NCBI GenBank assembly: GCA_027452215.1
Contig: DAIDGQ010000041.1
Span: forward strand, 1-35,544
Direction of reading: 5' to 3'
Length of the DNA stretch: 35,544 bases
DNA from: Granulicella sp.
GTDB lineage: Bacteria > Acidobacteriota > Terriglobia > Terriglobales > Acidobacteriaceae
Translations under genes and position numbers: made by a program
Part shown: positions 7,708 to 16,237 of the stretch, in pieces
Numbering within the stretch: the first letter of the stretch is position 1
How the letters are laid out: every line of letters starts with the position of its first letter
Notes under the pieces: model-generated
What the model was told of the DNA's origin: nothing
What the model saw: the letters and a program-made list of their open reading frames with translations, nothing else
The model's database searches: none

Positions 7708-8934
7708 TTAGAAGCTTCCCGCAAAGATCGACTTCAGTTTTTGCGCCAGCCCCTGCTCTTCGCTCGCCTTGCGCACCTGGGTCCGATGGGTGTACAGCAG
7801 CATCCCAATCGCCGCTGCAAACTCCGGCTTTGCCAGCTCCCCCGGCATCCTGCTCAGCGGCACCGGATACCCGATCCGCGCCGGAACCCGCAGCAGACTC
7901 TCCGCATTATCCAGCAATCCCACCAGGTGCGACCCTCCGCCCGTAAACACGCAGCCTGCTCCCATCGCCTCCAGCACGCCGCCAGTCCGCAGATTATCGC
8001 GCAGCATCGTCAGCAACTCCCGCGCGCGAGGCTCCAGAATCTCCGCCAGAAATCTCTGCCGCACCATCCGTGCCGACTGTCCACCCGTCGCCAGGTCTCC
8101 GCCAATCTCAATCTCATTCAACTGCGGAACGCTCGTCACCACGCAGTTTCCATACATCCGCTTCAACTGCTCAGCCTCTTCCACGCTCACATGCAGACCC
8201 ACCGCAAGATCATTCGTAAAGTGGTCGCCGCCAATCGGGAGCACCGCTGTATGCGCCACCGAGCCCTCAAAGAACACCACCAGCTCCGTCGAACTCGCGC
8301 CAATATCCACCACGCAAACCCCAAGCTCACGCTCATCCGCAGACAGCACCGCCTCCGCCGCCGCAATGCCCTCAAACACCGTATCCACCACCTCAAGTCC
8401 AGCCCGATTCGCGCACGTCACCACGCTCTGCGCCGCCGATCCCGAACACGTCGACAGGTGCAGACAAACCTCCAGCCGGTTCCCCACCATTCCCACCGGA
8501 TCATGGATCCCTCCCTGGTCGTCCAAAATAAATTGCTGCGGCAACAAGTGCAGCACCTCGCGGTCCGGAGCCAGCCCCACCGACCTCGCCCGGTCAATCG
8601 CCGACCGTACATCCTCGCGCGTAATCTCCTTCATTCGGCTGCCCATGCTAATCCCGCCCTGCGAGTTCATCCCACGGATATGAGGGCCGCCAATCCCCAC
8701 CACCGCCGTCTCAATCGGAGCCTTCGTCGACTTCTCCGCCGTCAACGCCGCCGCATTGATCGCCGCCGCCGCCGGCCCCAGGTCCGAGATCACGCCCCGG
8801 CGCATTCCCTTCGACGCCTCCACTCCGTGCCCCCGATACCGCAGCACGCCATCCACCAGCTCCGCCACCAGCACGCAGCTCTTCGAGCTACCCGCATCCA
8901 ACACCGTGATCAGGTTGTCCATCTTCGCATTCAT
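7708..8934 (-). CDS. ftsA: Cell division protein FtsA
   Basis: 408 residues, normal length. FtsA is the actin-fold ATPase that tethers FtsZ to the inner membrane and recruits later divisome proteins. The first phosphate motif is LDAGSSKSCVLVAE near the N-terminus, the second is VVDIGASSTELVVF in the middle, and the adenosine motif is GCVFTGGGSHLVGL. The extreme C-terminus (LAQKLKSIFAGSF) is the amphipathic membrane-targeting helix. The ATG overlaps the ftsQ stop by 4 bp, indicating coupled translation. A G-rich linker follows its stop, before the barrel gene. Confidence 0.97.
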   Translation of the reverse strand: MNAKMDNLITVLDAGSSKSCVLVAELVDGVLRYRGHGVEASKGMRRGVISDLGPAAAAINAAALTAEKSTKAPIETAVVGIGGPHIRGMNSQGGISMGSRMKEITREDVRSAIDRARSVGLAPDREVLHLLPQQFILDDQGGIHDPVGMVGNRLEVCLHLSTCSGSAAQSVVTCANRAGLEVVDTVFEGIAAAEAVLSADERELGVCVVDIGASSTELVVFFEGSVAHTAVLPIGGDHFTNDLAVGLHVSVEEAEQLKRMYGNCVVTSVPQLNEIEIGGDLATGGQSARMVRQRFLAEILEPRARELLTMLRDNLRTGGVLEAMGAGCVFTGGGSHLVGLLDNAESLLRVPARIGYPVPLSRMPGELAKPEFAAAIGMLLYTHRTQVRKASEEQGLAQKLKSIFAGSF

Positions 8935-10478
8935 GGGGTCACTCCGCCGCTCTTACCTGCTTTCGCCAAGGCCGCTTTGTGGGCCGCCGCCAGCGCAGCA
9001 AATTCCTTCTCGTTCGCACTGCTCTTGCCCGACGCCGTCTTCTTCCTAGCAACCGGCTTCTTCGCTGCTGGCTTCTTAGCTGCAGGCTTCCAGGCTCCAG
9101 GCTTCACGGCTGCCGGATGCGCAGGAGCCGTTTGCGTTACAGGAGGCTTCATAATCTCGAGCTTCGGCGCAGCAGACTGTGAAGCAGCAGGTGCCATCGC
9201 AACAGACGTCGAAGCAGCAGCCGACTTCACCGGAACAGGTCTCGTCACGACAGACTGAGTCGCAGCAGGCTTTGTCGCGACCAACCTCGTCGCAGCAGGT
9301 TTCGTAGCTGCAGCCTTCTTCTCATTGGCGGCGACCAGCTTCAATCCCGCCGGTTTCGTCGCAGCATGAGAGGTGCTCACCGCTGCAGTTGGCACAGCAG
9401 GAGCAGCCGGTGTCGCAGCCCCTCCTTCGGCCCCCGGAGTCACCCCCGCCCCATTCTGCATCTCCAGCACCACCTGCCCGTCGTACCTCATATCAGCCGA
9501 CGCCAGCTTCGGATACTGCTGCTTCCACTCCTGCAAATGCTGCTCGAACTCGTGATACCGCTTGACATACTCCTCGTTCCCAAAGTGCACCAGGATGTCC
9601 GAGCTACCCGACGCGATCAGCGCCTTCACATCCTCCGGGTCTGACACATCCACTTCACTCAGCGAGTCCGTCAGATGCTCGTCCGCTCCCCGCAACGCCG
9701 CCATGAAATGCTGATACACATCCATCCGCGCCGCCCTCGTGTCCAGCGGAAGATCCGCCGACAAACCCGTCAACACCGGAAACGAATAGTGCGGATCTCC
9801 CGCAGCTTCGGGGGTCATATCCAGCAACACGCCACTCGCGTCCACCAGCCCGATCTGTGTCCCCTGCCGCATAAACGCTACCGGAGTCCGCTCCTTAATC
9901 TGCACCCGTATCCGGTCCGGCAGCAGCCGCATCACCGTCGCATGTTCCACCCAGGGCAGCCGCTCCAGGTCCGCCTTGCGCTCCGGCAGCGACACGCGAA
10001 AGATATTCCTCTCCAGGTCCGCTCCAAACACACTCAGCACCTGCTCACGCGTCAGATGTTCTGCTCCGTTGATCTCAATATCGTCAGAGTCTGCCACCAT
10101 GAACCGTGCATCGTGCATCAGATACGACCGCACCTCTGCGACGGCCACCACCACCGCTCCCAGCACCCCAAACACCACCACGCCCAACACAATCCGGCCA
10201 GCAATACCGCGCGGAATCCCACGGAACTTCGCCCGGAAATTTCCTCGCTTCGGCACATACTCCGGCTCGTCCTCCACCCCATATCCCGACGCAGCCGAAC
10301 CCTCAAAGTCCTCACTGCCATAGCCCCGCTGCAAGGCTCCCGCAGGAGCCGGCCCCCGCCCCTGCCACGGAGAACGCGCCTCGGTCTCGCGAGCATAGTT
10401 CTCCTCAGGCGCATCCAGCACCGCAGAGCCCAGCCCGGCTTCGTACCCGGACACGCGCTTGGAACCTGTCTTCTTCAT
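8931..10478 (-). CDS. ftsQ: Cell division protein FtsQ with basic Lys/Ala/Pro tail
   Basis: 515 residues from the ATG at 10478; the frame stays open to 10754, but that part is not FtsQ-like and would cross the divergent promoter region. FtsQ bridges cytoplasmic and periplasmic divisome parts. Residues 1-93 are a polar cytoplasmic region, 94-114 a transmembrane helix and 128-200 a POTRA domain (INGAEHLTREQVLSVFG, RTPVAFMRQG). The FtsQ beta domain runs to about 342. A 170-residue Ala/Lys/Pro/Thr-rich tail (TKPAAT, KKPAAKKP repeats) follows. Typical FtsQ proteins stop near 250-330 residues. GGAG directly abuts the ATG, so the start is uncertain. Upstream is a divergent esterase gene rather than murC, murB or ddl. 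Confidence 0.9.
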   Translation of the reverse strand: MKKTGSKRVSGYEAGLGSAVLDAPEENYARETEARSPWQGRGPAPAGALQRGYGSEDFEGSAASGYGVEDEPEYVPKRGNFRAKFRGIPRGIAGRIVLGVVVFGVLGAVVVAVAEVRSYLMHDARFMVADSDDIEINGAEHLTREQVLSVFGADLERNIFRVSLPERKADLERLPWVEHATVMRLLPDRIRVQIKERTPVAFMRQGTQIGLVDASGVLLDMTPEAAGDPHYSFPVLTGLSADLPLDTRAARMDVYQHFMAALRGADEHLTDSLSEVDVSDPEDVKALIASGSSDILVHFGNEEYVKRYHEFEQHLQEWKQQYPKLASADMRYDGQVVLEMQNGAGVTPGAEGGAATPAAPAVPTAAVSTSHAATKPAGLKLVAANEKKAAATKPAATRLVATKPAATQSVVTRPVPVKSAAASTSVAMAPAASQSAAPKLEIMKPPVTQTAPAHPAAVKPGAWKPAAKKPAAKKPVARKKTASGKSSANEKEFAALAAAHKAALAKAGKSGGVTP

Positions 10479-10664
10479 CTCCGCAAGGCCCTGAGCAAGG
10501 CCGCGGAAGAATCGCCGTATCACACAACTATACTGTCCACCACCTCCACTGACCCAACACTCCGCAGACAGGTATCGCTTCAGGAACGCTCCCCCACGCC
10601 CCACTTCGGAACACCCCGCCTCCATCCCAACTTCCGCAGTCCACGCGGGCCCCGGGTACACAGA

Positions 10665-10695
10665 CAGTAACTGGCTCCACAGGCAGTAGCTGGCT
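10665..10695. repeat. Imperfect 12-bp direct repeat in the ftsQ/esterase divergent region
   Basis: CAGTAACTGGCT (10665-10676) and CAGTAGCTGGCT (10684-10695) match at 11 of 12 positions with a 19-bp offset, just upstream of the esterase start. It could be a binding site for a regulator of the esterase; the evidence is position alone. Confidence 0.3.
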
Positions 10696-10720
10696 ATACA
10701 TAAAGCCCTGGGGAATTGTG

Positions 10721-11740
10721 ATGAAGCCTTGGCTCTTCGCTCTTTGTGTCGCATCGACTTTAGGCAGCCTCAACGCGCAGCAACCCGTCTGGCAGCCCGC
10801 TCCCGGACATACCCAGATCCCCATCTGGCCGGGCACAGCGCCTGATCCCGAGCCCGTCTCCGGCCCTGAGGTCGCGATCACCACTGGGAAGCATGATCTG
10901 GTTGCCGGCAGGCCATGGATTTCGGTAGAGCGGGTATCGCAACCCACCATGACGGTCTACTCCCCAATCGGGAAAAATACGGGCGCAGCGGTCGTCGTGT
11001 TTCCCGGCGGAGGTTACGAGATTCTGGCCATCGATCTCGAGGGCACCGAGGTCTGCGACTGGCTAACGCACAAAGGAATCACCTGTGTCCTGCTGAAGTA
11101 CCGTGTACCCGGCGAAGGAGGATATCCCAAGCCCGCACCCTACCCAAAATCAGGCCCCTATCCAGAATCGCCAATCGCGTTGGAAGACGCCCAGCGAACC
11201 ATCGGCCTCGTCCGCCTCCACGCCGCCGAGTGGCACATCGATCCCCACAAAATCGGCGTCCTCGGCTTCTCCGCAGGAGGCCACCTGGCCGCGGCCATCA
11301 GCAATCACTTCGACCACCGCCTCTATCCGCCCATCGACGCCGCCGACAAACTCAGCTGCCGTCCCGACTTCGCCGTCCCCATCTATCCCGGCCATCTCAC
11401 ACTCGCCGGAGCAGAGCAGGAAGCCCAGGAGGGCACCAAAAAGTTCGTCGTCCCTCACTCACCAACCGCCGATCCAGAGCTAACCCTGAACCCCGACCTC
11501 CACATCACCCAACAAACCCCTCCCACCTTCCTCCTCCAGAACGAGGACGACCACGTTGACGGTGTAGACCAGGCCCTCGCCTACTACATCGCCCTCAAGA
11601 ACGCCGGCGTCCCCGTAGAGATGCACCTCTACGCCCAAGGAGGCCACGCCTTCGGTCTCCGCCGCACCCAACTCCCCGCCACCGCATGGCCAGCACTGGT
11701 AGAAACCTGGCTCCGCACCCTCGGCATGATCCCCAACTAG
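10721..11740 (+). CDS. Secreted alpha/beta hydrolase (esterase, BD-FAE/acetylesterase-like)
   Basis: 339 residues. A signal peptide (about 1-20, ending SLNAQ) is followed by an esterase core. VVVFPGGGY near 92-99 gives the oxyanion glycines. GFSAGG near 182-187 holds the nucleophile Ser184. EDDHVDG near 275 and GGHAFGLR near 307 supply the acid and the His. Such secreted enzymes usually remove acetyl or feruloyl groups from plant polysaccharides; the substrate is inferred. The ATG at 10721 is preferred over the GTG at 10718 because GGGGAA lies about 6 nt upstream. It lies opposite to and between murC/TIGR03435 and ftsQ, an insertion into the dcw cluster. A shortened paralogue starts at 34924. 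Confidence 0.85.
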   Translation: MKPWLFALCVASTLGSLNAQQPVWQPAPGHTQIPIWPGTAPDPEPVSGPEVAITTGKHDLVAGRPWISVERVSQPTMTVYSPIGKNTGAAVVVFPGGGYEILAIDLEGTEVCDWLTHKGITCVLLKYRVPGEGGYPKPAPYPKSGPYPESPIALEDAQRTIGLVRLHAAEWHIDPHKIGVLGFSAGGHLAAAISNHFDHRLYPPIDAADKLSCRPDFAVPIYPGHLTLAGAEQEAQEGTKKFVVPHSPTADPELTLNPDLHITQQTPPTFLLQNEDDHVDGVDQALAYYIALKNAGVPVEMHLYAQGGHAFGLRRTQLPATAWPALVETWLRTLGMIPN

Positions 11741-11772
11741 CCCCTACCGCAGCGCTTCCAGCACAGGTCAAC

Positions 11773-12600
11773 CTAATTCGCAGAAGGCTGCGCCACCCGA
11801 TCAATCACCATCACCTCGACCGCCGTCTTCTCCGCACTCAGCCTCAACCCAAGCTGTTCCGGCATCGCCGTAAAGATCCCCGGCGGAGCGTCAGCGCTCT
11901 CCGACACCGGAAACCGCCCATTCATCTGCGACTGGTCCGGCGTCCACTTGAACACGAAATCATACTTCCCCTCGAGCCCCGTCCTATCCACTACCGGACG
12001 ATCCATAATCCCCGACTGCAGCAGCTGCGCAAAGTTCGCCATCGTCAGATTCCGTCCCTTCATCTCGCGGTCCGGACGTCCCAGAAAACTCGGAGGCCCG
12101 CTCGGATCCTTACTCCCCCGGAGCTTCGCCCCTCCCTTCGCCACCGTCAGCACATACGCCGACATCTCCCGCTTCTCCCAGTGGAACTTCAACTGAAACC
12201 GGTCGACCAGCAGCTTCCGCACCATGATCTTCACCTGCTCCAGACTCGGAGTACCCGGAGCATCCGCCACCCCTTCGATATCGAAGTCCTCGGTCCCAAG
12301 CCAAGCCGGAGCATCCACAATCTGCTTATCGTGCACGTCATAGACAAACGCCAGCAGAAACCGCACATTCATCCCGGCGAAGACACTCCGATGAGCAATC
12401 GGGCTTCCCTCCAGGGGATGGTCCGGATCACTCGGCCTGATCGTCGCCACCTCGAAGCTAGGATCAGCCTCCGCTGCCATCGCCTGCAACTTTTCGGTAG
12501 CCGCCGGAACCGCTTGTCCAAACGCGGACGGAATCAGTCCAAAGGTCAAGGCCACTGCTGCCACCAGCACTCTCGCCGTCCACGTAGGACCCGTACTCAA
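11773..12600 (-). CDS. TIGR03435-family secreted protein
   Basis: 275 residues from the TTG at 12600. A signal peptide (about 8-29, ending SAFGQA) precedes the hallmark PSFEVATIRPSDP at 48-60. The body carries other family features (FLLAFVYDV, LLVDRFQLKFHWE, DRTGLEGKYDFVFKWTPD, ending VMVIDRVAQPSAN). The family is abundant in soil Acidobacteria and has no established function. The TTG overlaps the murC TGA by two bases (TTGA), so translation is probably coupled to murC. The frame extends further upstream only inside murC. The GTCC/GGAC repeat R1 lies in its signal-peptide codons and R2 in the murC end, so the junction looks recombinational. Confidence 0.85.
   Translation of the reverse strand: MSTGPTWTARVLVAAVALTFGLIPSAFGQAVPAATEKLQAMAAEADPSFEVATIRPSDPDHPLEGSPIAHRSVFAGMNVRFLLAFVYDVHDKQIVDAPAWLGTEDFDIEGVADAPGTPSLEQVKIMVRKLLVDRFQLKFHWEKREMSAYVLTVAKGGAKLRGSKDPSGPPSFLGRPDREMKGRNLTMANFAQLLQSGIMDRPVVDRTGLEGKYDFVFKWTPDQSQMNGRFPVSESADAPPGIFTAMPEQLGLRLSAEKTAVEVMVIDRVAQPSAN
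12574..12591. repeat. GTCC/GGAC junction repeat, copy R1
   Basis: CGCCGTCCACGTAGGACC. The GTCC and GGAC arms flank a short loop. It lies in the first codons of the TIGR03435 gene. Four related copies occur at 12605, 32043, 32760 and 32781. Confidence 0.7.
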
Positions 12601-14009
12601 CGCTCGCCGTCCGCGCAGGACCGTAGGACTTCCAGCAGCATCGGCCCTGCCTGCGACACGCTCCCCGCACCCAGCGTCAGAATCATCTCGCCCGGCCTGG
12701 CATCCGCCGCCAGCCGCTCCACCGCCTCGGCCATCGAGCTCGCATACATCACGCGCCCGCCATTCTTCTTCTGAATCGCCACCGCAAGCACCTCGCCCGT
12801 AATGCCCTCGATCGGCTGCTCGCTCGCGGCATAAATGTCCAGCACCTGCACGGCATCCGCATCGCCAAACGCACCGGCAAAGTCCTCCATCAAATCCCTC
12901 GTACGCGTGTACCGGTGCGGCTGGAACAGCACCAGTACCCTCCCATACCCGCACTCCCTCGCCGCCTGCAGCGTAGCCCGAATCTCCGTCGGATGATGCC
13001 CGTAATCATCCACCACGGTCACGCCGCGCTCCACACCGCGAACTTGGAACCTCCGGTCCACTCCGCGAAACGTAGCCAGCCCCGCAGCAATCTTCTCCGG
13101 AGCCAATCCCAACTGCACGCCAATCGCCACCGCCGCCGTAGCATTCAACACATTGTGCCGGCCCGGAACGTGCAGCTCAAACGGCCCCAGCACCAACCCG
13201 CGCGCATTGATCTCAAACCTCGCATGGCAGCCTTCAGCACCCGGCAGCATCCGCATCCGAAAGTCCGCCTCCGCGCTCACGCCATACGTGTAAACACGCC
13301 GCGTCACGCGAGGTAGAATCGCTCGCAGCCTCTCATCGTCCACGCAAGCGGTGACCGCTCCATAGAACGGCACCTCGTCCATAAACTCGACGAAGCAATC
13401 CTCGACATCGCCCATATCCGCATAAGACTCCATATGCTCGCGATCGAGGTTCGTCACTACCGCCAGAATCGGCGACAGCTTCAGAAAACTCCGGTCACTC
13501 TCATCCGCCTCCGCCACCAGGTACTGCGACTTCCCCAGCCGCGCATTCGACCCCATCGCATCCACGCGCCCGCCCACCACCACCGTCGGATCGAGTTCCC
13601 CGCCCGCCAGCACCGCCGCCACCATCGACGTCGTCGTGGTCTTCCCATGCATCCCGGCAATCGCAATCCCATACTTCAGCCGCATCAGCTCCGCCAGCAT
13701 CTCCGCCCGCTGAATCACCGGAATCTTCCGCGCCCGCGCCTCCACCACCTCCGGATTATCCTTGGCCACCGCCGAGCTCGTCACCACCACATCGCTAGCC
13801 GCAGCATTCCCCGCCGCGTGTCCGACATAGATGGTCGCCCCCAGCCGTTCCAGCCGCTCCGTAGTCGACGAAGCCCGCAGGTCCGACCCCGAAACCGCAT
13901 ACCCCATCGTCAGCAGGATCTCCGCGATCCCGCTCATCCCAATCCCACCAATCCCAATAAAATGCACCCTCTGCGAAGGCGCAAACATAGCGTGTTCCGG
14001 AAATCCCAT
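12597..14009 (-). CDS. murC: UDP-N-acetylmuramate--L-alanine ligase
   Basis: 470 residues from the ATG at 14009. MurC adds L-Ala to UDP-MurNAc with ATP, the first step of stem-peptide synthesis. HFIGIGGIGMSG (16-27) is the N-terminal UDP-binding loop, GMHGKTTT (119-126) the ATP P-loop, and DDYGHHPTEI marks the C-terminal domain. I prefer this start over the longer frame (ATG at 14087) because family members begin close to the GIGG motif and GGGAG lies 9 nt upstream. An ATG at 13988 is also possible. The C-terminal residues are written by repeat R2. It is separated from murG by three opposite-facing genes and from ftsQ by two genes, unlike canonical dcw clusters. Confidence 0.96.
   Translation of the reverse strand: MGFPEHAMFAPSQRVHFIGIGGIGMSGIAEILLTMGYAVSGSDLRASSTTERLERLGATIYVGHAAGNAAASDVVVTSSAVAKDNPEVVEARARKIPVIQRAEMLAELMRLKYGIAIAGMHGKTTTTSMVAAVLAGGELDPTVVVGGRVDAMGSNARLGKSQYLVAEADESDRSFLKLSPILAVVTNLDREHMESYADMGDVEDCFVEFMDEVPFYGAVTACVDDERLRAILPRVTRRVYTYGVSAEADFRMRMLPGAEGCHARFEINARGLVLGPFELHVPGRHNVLNATAAVAIGVQLGLAPEKIAAGLATFRGVDRRFQVRGVERGVTVVDDYGHHPTEIRATLQAARECGYGRVLVLFQPHRYTRTRDLMEDFAGAFGDADAVQVLDIYAASEQPIEGITGEVLAVAIQKKNGGRVMYASSMAEAVERLAADARPGEMILTLGAGSVSQAGPMLLEVLRSCADGER
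12605..12622. repeat. GTCC/GGAC junction repeat, copy R2
   Basis: CGCCGTCCGCGCAGGACC, identical to R5 (32781-32798). It encodes the last residues of MurC (SCADG). R1 and R2 form a pair 31 bp apart. Confidence 0.7.
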
Positions 14010-14085
14010 CCCTCCATTCTCCCACCTCTCCAGCCTAGCTAGACCACCGGCCACCGCCGCTTTTGCACTTGTCTTTCTTTCTGTC

Positions 14086-14100
14086 ATTCCCGAAGGGAAT
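14086..14100. repeat. GTCATTCCC-type dispersed palindrome
   Basis: ATTCCC-GAA-GGGAAT is a perfect 6-bp-arm palindrome within CTGTCATTCCCGAAGGGAAT, preceded by a T-rich stretch. It lies between the divergent murC and the secreted-protein gene. It resembles the two GTCAT elements at 31847 and 31912 in layout, and the family is probably multicopy in this genome. Confidence 0.5.
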
Positions 14101-14159
14101 CTGCTTCACCAAAATCGCCCATACCCTATCGTCAAGAGCTGGAGTATGCTCGGCTCATC

Positions 14160-14960
14160 ATGGCTGCCATTGTGAAGTGCTTGCTGCCGATCCTGCTGGC
14201 CCTACCCGCACTTGCTGCAGGCCAAACCCGGCCACAATCGGACCTCACCCACTTCACCCAACCGCAGCTCATAGCCTGTTACGACAACCTGAAACTATGC
14301 GGCGCCCACGACATATACGCCATCGAAGACGAACTTGAGCACCGCCTTCCCACGCTACCTACATCGGAACTCGTGCGCTGTTTCTCCGATTGGCATATCT
14401 GCGGTGTCGGGGAAGGCCCCGCCAGCGGGTGGCCAATCTCTGATGAGCTTCGCCGCCGCGGCCACCTGACGCATTTCCTCGCTCGATACGGCAGCACCAC
14501 TAATTCCGACATTCGCGATGGCCTCGAACACCTCGCCTACAACTCCCATAGCCCCGCAGCGCGATCCTTCCTCAATCGAGTATTTGCCGAACGCCTTGAC
14601 GACGGAGAGCATCTCTATTGGCCAGCAATGTATCTAGCGAAGCAGTGCGATCGCGCAGCATTACACTATCTCGATCCGGGTCCGAACTCCCAGTCGATCG
14701 CAGATAACTTCTCAGTCTCGAGCACACAATTTGCTGAGACCGCAAGTCTGTTTGGAAAGTGCAAATATAGGCCTTCCATCCCATACCTGATCAAAATCGG
14801 CCTGAATGCTGCCTCTCTAAATCTGGTCGATGCCGCCGATCAAAGCCTCCGGCGCTTCTACCCAAACTCTCCTCACTTCGACTCGCTGGAAGCGGAACAA
14901 AAATACTTCTGCAATCGTGCGAATCACGACAGCTTTGATGTGGATTGCTTCGCTCCATAG
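14160..14960 (+). CDS. Secreted protein of unknown function with duplicated Cys motif
   Basis: 266 residues, not recognised. The signal peptide spans about 1-21 (LLPILLALPALAAGQ). The mature N-terminus has two copies of a unit. The first begins LIACYDNLKLCG and ends IEDELEHR; the second begins LVRCFSDWHICG and ends ISDELRRR. Each has a C-x6-C-G core followed by an I-x-(D/E)-E-L-x-x-R helix. The remainder is helical and looks like HEAT-type repeats, with further Cys (KQC, FGKC, FCNR, VDCF). Secretion and paired Cys suggest disulfides. Codon use is less GC-biased than in its neighbours, hinting at acquisition. It is the first of three plus-strand genes between murC and murG and overlaps the longest frame of the next gene. 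Confidence 0.7.
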   Translation: MAAIVKCLLPILLALPALAAGQTRPQSDLTHFTQPQLIACYDNLKLCGAHDIYAIEDELEHRLPTLPTSELVRCFSDWHICGVGEGPASGWPISDELRRRGHLTHFLARYGSTTNSDIRDGLEHLAYNSHSPAARSFLNRVFAERLDDGEHLYWPAMYLAKQCDRAALHYLDPGPNSQSIADNFSVSSTQFAETASLFGKCKYRPSIPYLIKIGLNAASLNLVDAADQSLRRFYPNSPHFDSLEAEQKYFCNRANHDSFDVDCFAP

Positions 14961-14980
14961 CGTCAAAGAACCCCATCGCC

Positions 14981-16060
14981 ATGCTATACAAACTCATGCG
15001 CCCCACCCGACTCCTCCTAGCCGCCACGCTCCTCGCCCCCTGCACGTCCGCCCAGAACACCCAAACCCTCCTCGCAACGCCCACCACCGTAGCCTGGGGC
15101 TACTACTCAGCGCACGCCAAGCCCGCGCTCACCGTCCACTCCGGCGACACGGTCATCATGCAGACGGCCTCCACCTGCGGCCCTCCCGACCGCCTCGAGT
15201 CCGAAGGCGTCAAGCCCTCCGAAATCCCCGCCTGGCTCGGCCCCCTCTACGCCGGAGTACCGCAGTCTGACCGCGGCCCCGGAGGCCACATCCTCACCGG
15301 CCCCGTCGCCATCGCCGAAGCCCAGCCCGGCGACATCCTCGAAGTCCGCGTCCTCAAAATCTCCCTCGACACCGACTTCGCCTGCAACGGCTTCGGCGCC
15401 GGCCGCGGCTTCCTCCCCGACGACTTCCCCTACGGCCGCACCAAAATCATCCCCCTCGACCGCGAAAAGATGACCGCCGACTTCGCCCCCGGAATCACCA
15501 TCCCCCTCCACCCCTTCTTCGGCTCCATGGGCATCGCCCCACCCGAGTCCGCCGGCAAGTGGAACTCCGCCCCTCCCTGGATGCACGGCGGCAACATGGA
15601 CAACAAGGAGCTCACCGCCGGCTCCACGATCTTCTACCCCGTCCACGCCGCAGGAGCCCTCTTTGAAGCCGGCGACGGCCACGCCGGCCAGGGCAACGGC
15701 GAAGTCGACATTACCGCCCTCGAAACCTTTCTCACCGGAACCTTCCAGTTCACCGTCCTCAAAGGCGAGGCCGCCCGCGAGCACCTCCTCTGGCCCCGCG
15801 CCGAGACCCCCACCGCCTACATCTCCATGGGCTTCTCCGAAGACCTCAAAACCGCCACCGAGATGGCCATCCGCAACATGATCACCTTCCTGTCCGAGCA
15901 AAATCCGGACTACCCCCACCTATCCCGCGACGACGCCTACGCCCTCATCTCCACCGCCTGCGACGTCGACATCACGCAACTCGTTGATACCAAAGATGGT
16001 GTCCACGTCATCTGCCCCAAAGCTCTCTTCACCGGCCCGAAAACCGCCTCCCACCCCTAA
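14981..16060 (+). CDS. Secreted acetamidase/formamidase family protein
   Basis: 359 residues from the ATG at 14981; ATGs at 14945 and 14996 are alternatives and no start has a clear ribosome-binding site. The FmdA/AmdA family hydrolyses formamide or short-chain amides to ammonia and an acid. Family features seen: GPGGHILTGPV, the GDGHAGQGNGEVDITALET stretch with its acidic and His residues, and TAYISMGFSEDL with the C-terminal helix region. An export signal (RPTRLLLAATLLAPCTSAQ) places it outside the cytoplasm, whereas classical formamidases are cytoplasmic. It lies 20 bp after the secreted Cys-motif gene and may share its transcript. Confidence 0.88.
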   Translation: MLYKLMRPTRLLLAATLLAPCTSAQNTQTLLATPTTVAWGYYSAHAKPALTVHSGDTVIMQTASTCGPPDRLESEGVKPSEIPAWLGPLYAGVPQSDRGPGGHILTGPVAIAEAQPGDILEVRVLKISLDTDFACNGFGAGRGFLPDDFPYGRTKIIPLDREKMTADFAPGITIPLHPFFGSMGIAPPESAGKWNSAPPWMHGGNMDNKELTAGSTIFYPVHAAGALFEAGDGHAGQGNGEVDITALETFLTGTFQFTVLKGEAAREHLLWPRAETPTAYISMGFSEDLKTATEMAIRNMITFLSEQNPDYPHLSRDDAYALISTACDVDITQLVDTKDGVHVICPKALFTGPKTASHP

Positions 16061-16237
16061 GCAACTCATCACCGCACTGAAACTGTGTAAAGTCAGCCGC
16101 AACAAATTCTGTAGAGTATGTGTCTAATCTACCGAGAGCGGGATCACCCCGAGCACCACCCCGACCTGAACTCTCTCCTCGCCGGACTCGCAATCCCAGC
16201 CAATTTGGGAGCGAAGGCCGACCGGAACGGCAACTAC

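Noticed and set aside
7474-9258. 594-codon plus-strand open frame opposite ftsA/ftsQ
   Set aside because: It is Arg/His/Pro-rich, without a recognisable domain or ribosome-binding site, and exactly antisense to well-supported ftsA and ftsQ. High GC makes such shadow frames common.
10479-10754. N-terminal extension of ftsQ
   Set aside because: The extra 92 residues are Cys/Gly-rich, unlike FtsQ, and overlap the esterase start region on the other strand.
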